64,000 nucleotides of DNA from Oscheius dolichura (lineage: Eukaryota; Nematoda; Chromadorea; Rhabditida; Rhabditidae). Shown piece by piece: positions 1-11,814 of the stretch (the first letter of the stretch is position 1; each line of letters opens with the position of its first letter). The notes beneath the pieces are model-generated. The model was not told where the DNA came from. It saw only the letters and a program-made list of their open reading frames with translations, and did no database searches. A program made the position numbers and the translations under genes. Where the stretch lies: the NCBI GenBank assembly GCA_932521035.1, contig OW051495.1, positions 6,882,001 through 6,946,000 of the forward strand. The letters run 5' to 3'.

Positions 1-569
1 TTAGGAAGGAGAACTCCTCCATTGGAACAAGATTCAGCCGGATCAGAGACGTCGGCTGGTGCTGAGGGCAAAGGTAGTGAGTCTAAACATCAATGAGATC
101 ACTTGAGTTCAGCTACCACGCCGTGAAAGATAGTAAAATTGTAGGTCCGCCGTCGCTTCTACCAGCTTCTCAATACTTTCCTTTGTGTGATCTGTTGAGA
201 AATAACCGTGGAAGACAACACTCAGCCGCGGTCGTTTCTCTCCGTGGATTCTGAACAGGTATCTACGAGCAGTTCAATAAGACTCACTCAAAGTGGTCGA
301 TGAAATTGAGCAATCCTTCTGCTACCGATTCTAACTGTAACACAGTCTATTTGAACAATAATCCCTCACTCTTTGCTTGATTTTGTTTTCTGCCGGCCAA
401 AATTCAGCTCTGTTTGTCAGGAATGGGCCGACATCTTCCGGATTTATTGGTGAAAAGGTTCCCTTGACTTCATAATGATTCACGGCTCCTGTGGATTATG
501 TTCATTTTACAAGGAGAAAAACGAAGTACCTATTAGAAGAGGAAGGAGAACGAGGAGGCAGCAATGCAT
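1..569 (-). CDS. Secreted modular EGF-type protein, 5' part only (tandem paralogue)
   Basis: This is the 5' end of a minus-strand gene that continues past the left edge. The proposed start at 569 opens a signal peptide (MHCCLLVLLLPLLIG), interrupted by an intron with donor GTACTT at 529. The following exons encode a Glu-rich stretch (VKGTFSPINPEDV), a short exon (VAEGLLNFIDHFE), an exon with IHGEKRPRLSVVFHGYFST, and the beginning of an EGF-like module (ESCSNGGVLLP) that leaves the window. Exon order, phases and motifs match the gene at 8246-1016 nearly one for one, so the two are tandem duplicates. Like its paralogue it is presumably secreted, extracellular and multidomain. The function is not known from sequence. 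The general build (EGF plus VWA-like modules) recalls large nematode secreted proteins of the irg-7 type, but that link is from memory and untested. Confidence 0.7.
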
Positions 570-1015
570 GAAAAGGTTGTACAAAATCCGTTCCTTATCA
601 GCTTGATCGAGGGATCAAAAAGGAGTTGGGTGGAGCAACTCTTGTAAGTGGAACACTTCCCTTATTGTTTCCAATAGGTACTTCTTCGTTTTTATAAATG
701 GTTAGTTTCCCAGAGTAGCTCTTCTGTACTTTTAGAAGAACTTTTGATCGCCCGTTGCACTTGAAACTCTCTCACATGCACCTAACATCTCCTTTTCTTT
801 CCCGCTTTCTGAGTTGACCAAAAGGTGACAAGAAGATTATGCCGCCTGTGATAAAGGGTGTTACACCTTGAGTCGTCAAAAGTTTATTCTCAACAATGTG
901 TAAAATTCAACGACAGCAGATTATAGACACCGGATTATGCGTTTCCGTGCTGGAACAACTTCTCCTCACACTGGCTTGCTGAAAAGGGCGAATTGTACTT
1001 CTTTTGTGAATGGAC
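570..1015. other. Intergenic spacer between tandem paralogues, with a minus-strand poly-A signal
   Basis: The spacer separates the 3' end of the large EGF/VWA gene from the start of the next copy. It contains TTTATT at 883-888, which reads AATAAA on the minus strand, about 130 bp past the proposed stop. If the last exon splices once more, the coding end shifts to about 966. Promoter elements of the left-hand gene must lie in roughly 570-880; none is recognisable by eye. Confidence 0.55.
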
Positions 1016-4000
1016 TTACATTTGACAGGCTCGTTTGTTGATAAACTGGGCAGCACTAGTTGGATTTGTCATATTGGGATAGACATTTGAAGCGCCCAGC
1101 GCGGAGACAAAGTAATCCAGTGGATCAGCTCCCAGGAGATAGGCGGCAGTTACTCCAAGCACATGGTAATTCTAAAAAATGGATAATTGGAGAATAAAGT
1201 GGCAACAAACAGCGTCTCGCAGTTTTTGGACAGCTGCTCCAAAATCTTCTTTACTCCCGACAGGTCTAAAAGAAGAGATTCGTGGCTGAGACACTCATGA
1301 AACTAACTGGGATTGGGCAAAGAGTACAGCAAACCCAGGCTGGGCATTCACGGGAACCTGAGCATAGTTGGTTGCCAAAAATTGATTAATGGCGCTGAAA
1401 CGGTTAATTACATTTTATGTGTGTCGATGCGATTGTTTTACTTTGTGAAATTCAAATTCGGATCCGGATCTCCGTCTAAAATAGTATTTTCAAGGGCATC
1501 AAATGATGCAGATATAGAATCCGTCGAGTTGACGACACCTTCGGGATAGAAAGCACTGTTGACACCTGAATATGGGGTTCTTTCCTTTAATTTCTCTTCT
1601 CATCCCACCGCTAAGAGTGAAAAGAGTCTGGCCACCATTGATGTCTACAGTATTTCCGACATTCAAGACCGTTGTAGCCTCCTGAAAATTAGTCCAACTC
1701 TTTTCCGGGGTCGGCGAATACCCCGTTGTAGAAGGCAGGTGGTCCGAATGGGTTGACAAAGCTGGCATCGGCAAAGAACGAGAAGTAATATGTCGTGAAG
1801 GCTGGAGCACACGGCCCGAGGGCTGAATCAATTTGTCATAATTCATGGATGCAAAGTTTTTACTTGTGGTCCCCGTAGTAGTGGAAGGTGTAGTTGTCGC
1901 AACTGTTGTCGTTGAAGGGGTCGTTATAACTATGGTTGTAGGGGTCGTGGTTTTGACTGTGGTTGAAGGAGCTCCACTGCTGGATGCAGAACTCGAACTA
2001 CCAGCGGTTGTACCCGTATTCAAGGAGATCGTCGTTTTGAGACTCGTGCTTGCTGTCCCCGTAGTGGTTACTGGTGGTGCCATCGTTGTACCATTTAACA
2101 TTGTGTCTATAAACCATTATTATCCAAACAACAAAAACGCCTCACATTTTTCACAGAATTGACCACTGTAGCCATTAGGACAGGCACACACTCCAAAACT
2201 GGAAGTGCCTCCATTTTGGCACCTCAATTCTGCGCAATCGTCTCCGTAGAAGTTCTGATTGCAGACGCATAGTCCATTGCTGGGATCAGCCTGTCCATTT
2301 GGTGACTGACAATAAGTATCCGGATTGGGCAGCTCGTAGTAAAAGACTCTTTGGAACCCGGTTCCTCCAGTGACTTGACCGGTTAGAGCGAATCTAATAT
2401 AGGAACTGTTATTCTAAAGAAGATCAATTGAGAGAAATTTAAATAAGTCAACTATTTTGATGGGTTCTGTGACCCATTGATAGGCACAGGCGGAGGGATC
2501 CCTCGGGGTGAATTCTAGACCACCGCCGCCGTCTACAGCCCACGGTTCGTACAAGTCATCCATGTATCGATACTCTAGTCCCATCAGCTGAATATTGGGA
2601 TCTCCTGTAGATCGGAATAAGATTCTTTGGTCGCCTGGAAAAAAAAGAATCGCGTAAAAAGTGGTCTTACCAATGAGTGGTTCGAAGCTAGGAAAGTCAT
2701 CGTTGTCAACTGCCGAGAACGCGGGGACCGCTCGGATCGGTGACACTGCCCATACCTGATAGGTACAGCTGCCGTTGTTAGTGTTCATTGTGAATCCCCA
2801 GAAACCGGGAGGAATATTAGTTGGCAGGTCAATTTCAACAATGGCTGCAGCGCTGTCGGAGAACACTGTGGTGAATGTGGTAACATTTCCTGAAAGTCGA
2901 CCCCTTTTAGAATTATCTACCAGTCTACCGAAGGCATCCGTCACTCTCAAGGTGTTTTTGACACCGTCTCCAGTTACCACCAAGATGATCTTCTTATCCA
3001 CACGGGCAACATTGAATCCGACAATTACTCCGCTGTCACAATACTGGGATCCTCCGTCTTCTACCAAGGCATTTTCAGTCAAAGTTGAGTCGACTATTTT
3101 GTTCAACTAAAGCAATTATTTTAGGTATTGTCGTTGGGTTACTGTATTGAGGCTGTTTTGAGTAACGGGCAGCACTCTTCCTCCTGAGAGCCGTGCCATT
3201 GTTGCCAGGCGACCGTCTGCCGGCGGCTGAGGGATGACCACTCCTTGTGGAGCATAGATGATGTTTATCTGTAGATCCTGTTTTTACGATCCTTTGGATG
3301 ACAATACCTGAGTGCCAAGTCTCTGTTTGGGTAGGATTTGGGTTGTCAACAAGGGATCTGTAGAGTTGCCGGAGCCAGTAATCAGGAAAATTACGGCGGC
3401 AGGCTGTACCACACTTGCAAGAGCCTGATGAAGAGCATCCAGGGATCGGGTAGGAACACGTTGTTGCTTGGAGAAGTTGCTCATTGCCGCATTGAATTCG
3501 CTTTGGAACTTGCCGCTATCCAAAGTGGATGAGACAACGTGAACGTCTAAACAGTTTCATTGCCGGTTAAAGTTGGAGGACGAACTCGTTTCATCGAAAG
3601 TAACCAGGGTGTACTGTCTCGGGTTGGAGGGATTGGCAGTGTCTCCCGTAAAGTTTTGGACCAGATTCTTGAGGTAGATGGAGACGAGCAGCATGTCGAC
3701 GTTAGTATTCACAACGAAGACCAGCTGATCGTAGTCTGTCTCCCGAACATCTGCCGCTCCCATGAAGTTCATACTCGGACAGACACCTAATACTCCAAGT
3801 AGGGAGCAGAGTTTCTCTTACGATATTGGCAGAATTCTCCCGAATAGCCGGTCGGACAAGAACATAACCCTTCGGAATTCTTATTTGCCAACGTTCCTCC
3901 ATTTTGACAGATCGGAGTGCCGCAATCTTCTCCCGTGTAACCCGGAGCTTCGATACAGTAGCATTGCTTTGAGTCAGCTGAAACCATTTGAAGATGCGGC

Positions 4001-7000
4001 GGGAGAGACCCTTACAATCCCACATTCCGCCGTGGAGGCACGTTCCATAAGGAATATAACAGACAGCTCTTTGAGACCTCTGAAGGGTGTAGTCGTCAAG
4101 GGCTATCGTCGTCTAAACCAAGCTATTCCATTGAGCTTGTATCGGCCCATACCGTAACAATGTACTGGTCATTGGCCGAGTCGCAGCCGAATGGATTACT
4201 GAAGGACACCTGTTGAGAACAGTTTGTTGGTACATCGGCCTTGCTCCTGCAATAGTTTTGTTTTAGAAATGAGAACATTCTTACGTGTAAATGACCTTTC
4301 CTCCCATATTAGTGACGGTTATCTCCGCAGTTTGACTTCCCGTCTTTTTAGTCAAGTCGGTAAGAGAAAACGCCGAGGGGAGATAACTATTTCCTGTAAA
4401 ATGTCATGATTAATGGAAAAGGAGTGAGCAACAAACCAAAATTGAGTCCTTTTGTAAAGTTCGTCTGACCCAATTGAAGGAATTCTGCGGTAATCACTGC
4501 GGTCGACTGAAAATGTAGAGTATTCCAGGTAGCGAAGGGATAGTCCTCCTATAGTCTCTATTAATTGCAAGCTTACCTGTGTAATAAACTTCCACGAGCA
4601 CAAATCGCGGCCGGAACCAGTTGCTACTTTCACTGTAACCCTGAAATATTAGTGTTCATTTGAAATGAAAAGAGCTACTTTTTGTCAGGAGAAGTATTTA
4701 TCCAGTCGCTGTCAATTTGGTAGATTCCAACTGTCGGTATATCACTGACCGAATCTGCCGGAAGGCCATCAAACGAAACATCGAAATCTGTCGAAGTTTC
4801 TAAAAATGTTCTTTGCTGTTTGTTTGATTACTGTACCGGAATTGATCACAAACCAGCTCAATTTTAGCAGTTCAGGTTTTAGAAAAGCTGACGCGGTTAT
4901 TCCAAGCGAACAATTGGTTGGTGGGTGTTCACTGACAATTTCTGTCTTGGGGAAGATGTAGCCATACATATCGATGAACTGGAAATACTATTGGAAGGAG
5001 ACTAAAATGACTCACCTCAGTTATGGCACCAGTACTGTTGAAGCCCGTGACGGTGGTCGTATCCACGTAGAGACCTCCTGTAGCGAAGGCGTAATTCTGA
5101 TAATAGGAGAGGTCAGCCATTGAGTCTGCCAAAATTGACCGACTTCCAACGATGTTTATTTGGACGAATTTGGAGACTGCTTCGGAGCTAAAAGGAACAT
5201 GTTTGTTTCAAATTCTACCCACAGAATGGCATTTTCCGCGTTGGTGCTAGAAGGCAGAGAGTCAAGGAACACAAAGACGGGCGACTTGTCGTAGCTGATG
5301 GCTTTCACGGCAGAATCCAACGCATCCAAGACATTCAAAGTGCTTACAAATGTTGCTCTGAATTGCTCTCATTTGAGGAGAAAGGTTATATTTACGAGTA
5401 TGAGACAGTTGCAACAGCCGATAGGAAACTGTCTGGTGTACTGTAGGCTGTGGTGTTGACCTTTGGGATGTCACTTCCTGAACACAAGTTAAAGGGCAGT
5501 GGAAAGAGAACAAACCTCCGAATCGGATCACATTGTATGTCGTTAGAATGTACTCGTCGTATTTGGCATTTTTAAACAGTCCCTTGAGACCGTCGACAAT
5601 TGCATCGTTGTACTGAATGACCGTTAGCGATGAGGGGACGGATTACGTACTTCCGCTTGGGACCATGCCGCTTGGATGACAACAGCAATAGATCTCAAAC
5701 TGCTACCGAGTTGGCTGTCCGGGTTGTCATAACAGACTGCTGGAAATGAAGTATGGTAGACATGTACAAGTCAAACTCATACCTTCATCGCAAAAATCGC
5801 CGGCTGTTCCTTGGGGACAGATGCACAAGCCGCGCCCATTTCCTGGGAACTGGTTGACTGGATAGGATCCACAATTCGGAACACTACAGTCGCTGGAGTT
5901 GTTAAACTTTTGCGGACAGGTACATGTTCCATCTCCATTGTCTGTTCCTCCGTTGAAACATTGGAATGGTGCGCGGTACACAGCTTCTGTAACTTTCTTT
6001 AGACGGTAAATGTGTGAAGGATCATACCTAGAGACGCTGCGAATCCGGGAATAAGGCGAGTGTTGTTTGCTCCCTTCCCATCCACAAACGAGATCTTTTG
6101 GCTGAAAGCGATTAATTGAATACTTCGGTAAACTATACATATAGCTTCCAGGATTGATCATCCGGGTTTTTCCAAAGATGAAGGAGAATGAGCAGTCGGC
6201 GGTGTAACTAAGCGAAGTGAACGTTCTCAGAGAGGATCCGCTGTCTATATCGATCAGTTCCAAAGTTAGAGAAGCAGCCGGGAAGTCGACAGTTTGTCCC
6301 GCAAGGTTGTTGTCCATCCCTGAAACAAATGCCTTGCATCCCTAAAAACTGACGATACCAGTTACGAGATAAGCATATCCAACATCGACATCGCTGTTAT
6401 CGGAGTAGCCAAGGAGAGCTGTCGTGGTTGTGTGGGCCAAGGCCTTCGCTACCCAGGGAGCTGTTCCTGTGGCTGTTACAGTGTCATCAGAGGAAAAGGT
6501 GAAGATCTGAAATACTCGCTTTGCCCATATTGGTCAAGTCTTACCTGCGAATATTTGTAATTTGTTCCCATTATGTTGACCCCCTTGGAGTTTTTCACTA
6601 TAGGAACTGAAACAAGGGAGTACGGTTCTTTTGGTCACAACTTACAGTCAGCGCCAGGTTTTACCGTCACAAATAAGGTAGCGTTACCAAATTGTGTCCC
6701 AGTAATTTCCAAAGGAACAGGATTGAACATAGAGGCTTCATATTTCAGGTCGACAACTTCAGAAGCAGGAAGAGATGGAAGGATTGTATCGAAGATCTGC
6801 AACATAATATTTCTAAAAAAATAAAAACGTTACCGTGCTGCTAGCGCTGAGATCAGCTACATCAACATAGAAAACACTTCCGAAGGTTGCCTTGGCTATT
6901 CTGTGAAAGCTGTCAATGTTATCTTTGGCGTTTTGGACAAAGTAGGTGATTCTGTTTCTCCAAGCCAAAGACTTGAATATGAGACGGTCTTCAACGTTTT

Positions 7001-8246
7001 GGGACGATGTCAGGTAGGTTGGCAGAGATGTTTCGGAGTCAGGAGCTGCTGTTAGGACAATGACCTCGGAGAAGGCGTACATATTCGGAGTACTGGAAGG
7101 GATTACTGTACTTTTCAAAGGAAAGAGAGCTTACAATGATTGAGCTGTTAGAGCGGCCTTGTTCGTAGGCTGTCTATCGTAACCATTACTCAAACTGATG
7201 GATCCAAGATAGTTGACCATATCCGTGTAATACTGGAACTGTTTCTGTGACATGTAGAACCCTTTGCCTGAATTTCATTTAGTTACGCAGTTATCTGGAC
7301 TGCTAACTGGAGTCGAGGTAGTTGACAACGATGAACGTGTTGTACTGATCGGAGGATGGCAGTTGTTCCAAGTATTGGATCAAAGCCATAAGGGAACGAG
7401 CCGTTCTGACGTCCTGGTTAATGACCAGAATGAAAGAAGACTGCGCTCTGGAAAAGTCTCCCGATACGGCCGGCTGACATTTTCTTGGTTCACAATTGAC
7501 AGTGGAGACTCCTGGAGGGCAAGAACACCTGGCGCCTATTTGGATTCCCTCATGAAGACATCTGAACGAAATTCATCTACCGTTTGGTAAGCGATACTTA
7601 CTGAACCAGTTCACAAGAGTCACCCGAGTAGAACGGTTTACAAGCACAGGTCGAGTTTGGCAGAAGTACTCCTCCATTAGAACAGGAATCCACAGCAGCG
7701 TCGGAGCCGATCATAGAAGAAGGAGCGGGCAGAGAGGCTATATGGAATATTAGTTTGTAGACAGAGGATCTCTACCTCGTTTTGCCATGATATAGAGATG
7801 TACGTCTTCCGTTGTATCGACAACTTCTTCTATTTCTTGCCTGGACAGTTCAGTGGAAAGATATCCGTGGAAGATGACGGTCGGACGGCCATGTTCCTCT
7901 CCGTGGATCCTGCAAGTTTCAGGCTATAAAGGCAGAGAGTCTACACTTACTCAAAAAAGTCAACGAAGAACTCAACAGCAACATTTTCCCTCAATGATGC
8001 GAACTAAAGTTACCATAGTGACGCGAAATAAAACACGAGACTTACCCGTTGCCGAATCTTATTTTCGGCCGTCCGGAAGCCGGCTCGATTTGCCAGATGA
8101 CCCTTAACCTCATCTGGCTTTATCACCGAATACGTTCCCTCAATCTCATAATGGACTAGGGCCTCTGAATATGGTTCTTATAAGTGAAACAACAGGGCAA
8201 ACCTGCTAGGAGAGGTAGGAAAAGTAGTAGACTACAGCAGTGCATG
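1016..8246 (-). CDS. Large secreted protein with EGF-like and VWA-like modules and a Thr-rich linker
   Basis: This is a multi-exon gene with introns near 40 nt. It starts at 8246 with a signal peptide (MHCCSLLLFLPLLAG). Next come an N-terminal region (IEGTYSVIKPDEVKGH; IHGEEHGRPTVIFHGYLST) and an EGF-like module near 7730-7610 (SCSNGGVLLPNSTC). A VWA-like fold follows at about 7480-6810 (FILVINQDVRTARSLMALI; SEVIVLTAAPDSETSLP). A second Cys-rich pair sits near 5980-5780 (CTCPQKF; GLCICPQGTAGDFC), with another VWA-like region at 5640-5000 (VFVFLDSLPSST). A third EGF module lies near 3990-3800 (CQNGGTLANKNSEGLCSCP), with a further VWA-like unit to about 3120. Then a beta-rich region at 3106-2414, an EGF near 2290-2160, a Thr/Ser-rich linker and a C-terminal domain ending in YLLGADPLDYFVSALGASN. 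The stop at 1016-1018 overlaps a strong donor (GTAAGT), so one more splice could end the protein near 966. It is probably extracellular; partners are unknown. Individual exon limits were only partly traced. Confidence 0.7.
1830..2098 (-). repeat. Mucin-like Thr/Ser/Pro-rich coding tract
   Basis: Inside the large EGF/VWA gene, the minus-strand frame encodes an almost uninterrupted Thr/Ser/Pro/Ala/Val tract built on imperfect units such as VATTTPSTTTG and VITTPSTT. It contains no cysteine. The tract ends at a donor (GTAAAA), and the next exon resumes with LGPCAPAFTTYYFSFF. Such tracts are usually densely O-glycosylated extended linkers. That role is inferred from composition only. Confidence 0.65.
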
Positions 8247-8790
8247 CAACAGTCGTAGAAAATCCCTGTCTTATCAGGAGGCGCTTGGAAAGGGCGTGGG
8301 AGTTAAGACTAAAACAACTCAGAGCATAGTGTCTACAGTTTACTGCCTTCGAGAATGACTGTCCCAAAAAATGAATCCTTATTTATGGATGAAGCTTCAA
8401 AGGCACGACTCATGTGTCAATGAGGGGCACTTTGCTTCCCTTGTTTTGGACCAGGTCTTACAATGGTCGCCCTTTTCTGTCTTCGCAAATAAATTCTCCC
8501 ATAACAGAATTCATGTGCTCCATAACCAGTAGTTTTTCTCCCAACTGCGTCACGTCAGTTCCGGCAAAGTTAGAGCTTATCGCTGATAAAGCTGCCGTCT
8601 CCACCCACTTTCCTGATTCACTGGTGTTCTCCGTGGCATTGTCTACTTCCTCGGGGAGACTATTCGACCCACTGATCTCGGAATTAATCGGCATAAAATA
8701 AAGAGGATTAACTCCGTGATAACGTGGAGGCACACCTGCTGCTGGCACTTCGTTGTCTCTTGTATTACCAGCACATTAGGGGACAAAAAT
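8247..8790. other. Spacer between the CUB-like gene and the large EGF/VWA gene
   Basis: The 544 bp lie downstream of the CUB-like gene (whose TAA overlaps AATAAA at 8789-8794) and upstream of the next start at 8246. An open minus-strand frame at 8748-8458 (ENTSESGKWVETAALSAISS) could be a final exon of the CUB-like gene or chance. No family was recognised. Core promoter elements for the large gene should be in the proximal 200 bp, but none is obvious. Confidence 0.35.
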
Positions 8791-10559
8791 TTATTCAGGA
8801 TCAGATTCCGTTATTTCAAATTCTACCGCGCCACCATTCAAGCCAACCGTCAGCATGTATTGATCAGTAGATTCCCAGTCAACTGCATTCGGTGGATGGA
8901 AGATATCGTTCCCAGAACCTTCTGCGTTAAAATTGCTCAAACGGAGTTTGGCACCAGGCGAAGAGCCGTCTTCCCACGTAAATTGTGTGGTAAAGTTGCA
9001 ACGAGATTTGTTGCCTACAAAGTTGTCAGAGCATAGTTCAGGAGCTTGTTTACATGGAAAATTAAGTTCTGCCCGTTGTTTCCTCACTTGCTTCAATGCT
9101 TTTTTCTCTGTTTTGATGAATCCCTTGATCGTCTTCTGTCGAATCACAAAGTTTGCTACTCCGGAATCCTCCATAGAAACTAATAGAAAACTCATGCTCC
9201 CTCGGAGAAGACGTATAGTCTTTGTGCAGCCGAGTACCATCAGGAAGTCAGGTTTCAAGTTCGTTGCACTGAAATAAACACAGATTAAACTTTATAAAAT
9301 CCCAAAAAGGGGCAAACAAAGCTTACTTCAGCCTCAACACAATCATATCGTCCGTTAGATTTTGCTTAGGAAAGCCCTCGTGTACAATAATGTCGACATC
9401 CTCCTATGTTTCAGATTACTTTCACCTGTCCTATACCCTACCGTGAAGGTAAAATACCCGATAAAATATTGTATACAATAGCTGCTATGGCTGTCCGCGT
9501 CCACAATTGTCACCGATGTTTGACCGTGGATGGCCTCCGCCGTGACCACGTGATAATAAGGCTGGATAAACTTTGGATTCAAAAGGTCTTCGAGGTCTTC
9601 GATTGAGTTACTTTCATATAATGCGATGTGTTACCTGTCGTTGACATAACGGCTAGTAATCCTGGTCTATCTGCTTCCGTGTTAGGGGAGCCTGGACTCA
9701 TATCATGGACTATCAACTGGGAGAGCTGTTGGATGCCTCCTTGCCAAGACGCTGGGCTGAATTTCCATATTTTCCTTGGTCACCAAGACTTACGTTCCAA
9801 TAATTTGTCCCAATTCGTTGTAAATAAAAAAGGATTCCGCATCGAGAGGCGACTTCTCATAGCTGTAGTAGCCATTCGTTGCCTTGACATAGACAGCCGA
9901 CAGGAGAGGATACCCCGTGAAGTTGTAGGTAGTCCTCTTGGCATTGACCCCATTTGCCACAATGACAAATGGCTCCATTCCTGGTGTGACTGGGACAGTC
10001 TCATTATGTTTGAATGCATCCACTTTCAGAAGGCGAAACTGTATGCAGTTATGGGATTGACAATAGCTCTCCATAGAAAGAAGAGCGAAGTCGTTGTTTT
10101 GGTATCCCAGCGGAGGTATAAAGATTGAATACCACGGTGGAGGGAGGCAGGTTATTGCTCGGTATTCATCAAGACTGCTGAAGAAAATTTGACAGTTGTG
10201 AAGGGGAGAACCCTGTACATTGCTGTGCCGAATGCATCCACTCCACCGATGGTATCGACAAACGGACCCTCCCATTGCTCCGAACTATAAAATAGACCAC
10301 AAAGAGCCGTGTTGTTGGGGTAGACCAACTGAAGTGGGTATTTCTGTTGAAAAGGGAGTGAAATACCGTGTAAGAGCAAGACGTGCCTAGGGAGAAGTTT
10401 CCCGGAGAAAGGAGATTCCAGGACGACCAGGATTCAGTCAAAAAGTTAACCTGATTTTCACATGCTGAACGTGGACAATTGGGGTTTAGATAAAACAGAC
10501 GAACGTGGAAGTGCATTTCCAGCTACGAGAAGAAATAAGAACCAGAAAAAAGACCACAT
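8791..10559 (-). CDS. Secreted CUB-like domain protein
   Basis: The start at 10559 is chosen because it gives a clean signal peptide (MWSFFWFLFLLVAGNA), and splicing GTTCGT...TTCAG then joins CCA-TGT in frame to CENQVNFLTESWSSW. The next exons read LLSPGNFSLGTSCSYT, then YPLQLVYPNNTALCGLFYS, then PPLGYQNNDFALLSMESYC. The arrangement of a Cys, a Trp-rich 'SWSSW' strand, a 'PGxFxxGTxCSY' turn and Tyr/Phe-rich strands fits the nematode CUB-like (DUF141-type) secreted family, many members of which are immune-induced. Downstream exons at 9258-8791 include three or four cysteines and end at a TAA that itself forms part of AATAAA. The middle exons (about 9630-9300) were not fully resolved. It lies upstream of, and in the same orientation as, the EGF/VWA genes. 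A shared secreted or defence role is possible but inferred. Confidence 0.6.
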
Positions 10560-10848
10560 CTGTGAAATTTGGCCGTAGATCGAGATTTAAACCCATTGAT
10601 CGGATGGTGGATTTATAGAGGTGGGATTACTCGCAATGCACAGGGGATCAAAGATTGCGACAAGCCGTTATGACCTTAGAAGTTCTTGGGAGGGCAACTA
10701 TTTTGTCACAAATTTTGACTGTGGAATTAGATTTCTTATCATTCGAGGCGCCTGCCCTTCCTTGCTTTTCTTACCAACCCGGCGAGGAAAAGTATAACCA
10801 GAATACGTTAAACTGTCATTAATGTAGATGTTGCTTCTACCAAAAACA

Positions 10849-10937
10849 GCACCTCACCTGCTCACCACGCCAAAAAAATTGAAAAACTTTGAATTAGTAT
10901 GGGAAATATTTGAATTTTAGGGGTGGTGAGGTGCTCT
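10849..10937. repeat. Short inverted repeat (potential hairpin)
   Basis: AGCACCTCACC near 10849 is matched in inverse orientation by GGTGAGGTGCT near 10927-10937, with an A/T-rich loop of about 65 bp between. It sits between the promoter of the CUB-like gene and the next plus-strand gene. It could be a very small MITE remnant or a regulatory hairpin. No target duplication was identified. Confidence 0.5.
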
Positions 10938-11080
10938 AATGGCCAATTTTAAGAGATAATAATCCCTCCCCTCTAAGGCGCGGCTTTTATTCGCCCGCTG
11001 CTCTTTTTATTTCTTCCATCTTGTTTACTTGTACCCTTTTCTAAAAATTTTCTATTTGCCTCTCTAGAGATCATACAAAC

Positions 11081-11626
11081 ATGGAAGCACATAATTTCAT
11101 AGCGTTGACCTCGGAAACAAGAACAGAACCGGTACATCAACTTATACAGATGCTATGTGAAGAGGCGAAAGATAGTGGAATGGAGATACTGAAGGAATAG
11201 TTAGTGAAGCATTTCTAACCTCTTAACTTTATCATTTTTAGTCCTTTTACCCCAAGTTTCTCTATATATGCTATGACAGTGGATGACAAATGCTGTGGCC
11301 TTCTGGAAGGCGACTGGGTGTTGCTTCTTACCACCCCCACCTGTTCACTCGGTGATGTGATATTCTTTCTATGTTACTGCAAACATCTGTTAGTTGATGA
11401 GATTCATGGGAAGGTCAGCATCTTTTTATCTACATGGAAAGAAATACGAAATGATGAAAATAGCGAAACTGTTACGGTTCTAACGGTAGACGGGGAGTTG
11501 GAGAGCACCAGCAGGAAAAATTTACGAGAGGTGAAGGAAGCCGTGAAAAACATATTTAAAAGTTTAGATATTATAGGACGAAATATCCAGTCGTCTTTTC
11601 AGCTTATTCACCGATTTAGAACTTGA
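11081..11626 (+). CDS. Uncharacterised exons, perhaps the 5' part of the adjacent kinase-like gene
   Basis: Two open segments are seen. The first is ATG at 11081 (MEAHNFIALTSETR...), which reaches a stop near 11200. The second starts at 11273 (MTVDDKCCGLLEGDWVLLL) and splices cleanly through GTGATG...GTTAG (11354-11395) into VDEIHGKVSIFLSTWKEI, continuing to a stop at 11626. I could not find a GT-AG junction that joins the first segment to the second in frame. No family is recognised. The second segment is hydrophilic with a charged C-terminal half (ENLREVKEAVKNIFKSL-like), consistent with a helical region. It may belong to the gene that continues at 11815, or be separate. Confidence 0.35.
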
Positions 11627-11814
11627 TCAAGACGTGAGAGGCACCCCAAAATTAAGCCCGCCTTTTCGAAAGGCCGGCCAGCTCATTTGCGTATGTATGT
11701 ACGGAACTAATCAAACTTTGGCAAGCAAAATTGACTGATTATCAGGTTCGACGTTGAAAAAAAGGAAAACCAGCCATTGGAAACAGACTCTAAATCTGTT
11801 CTTATTGTTTTCAG

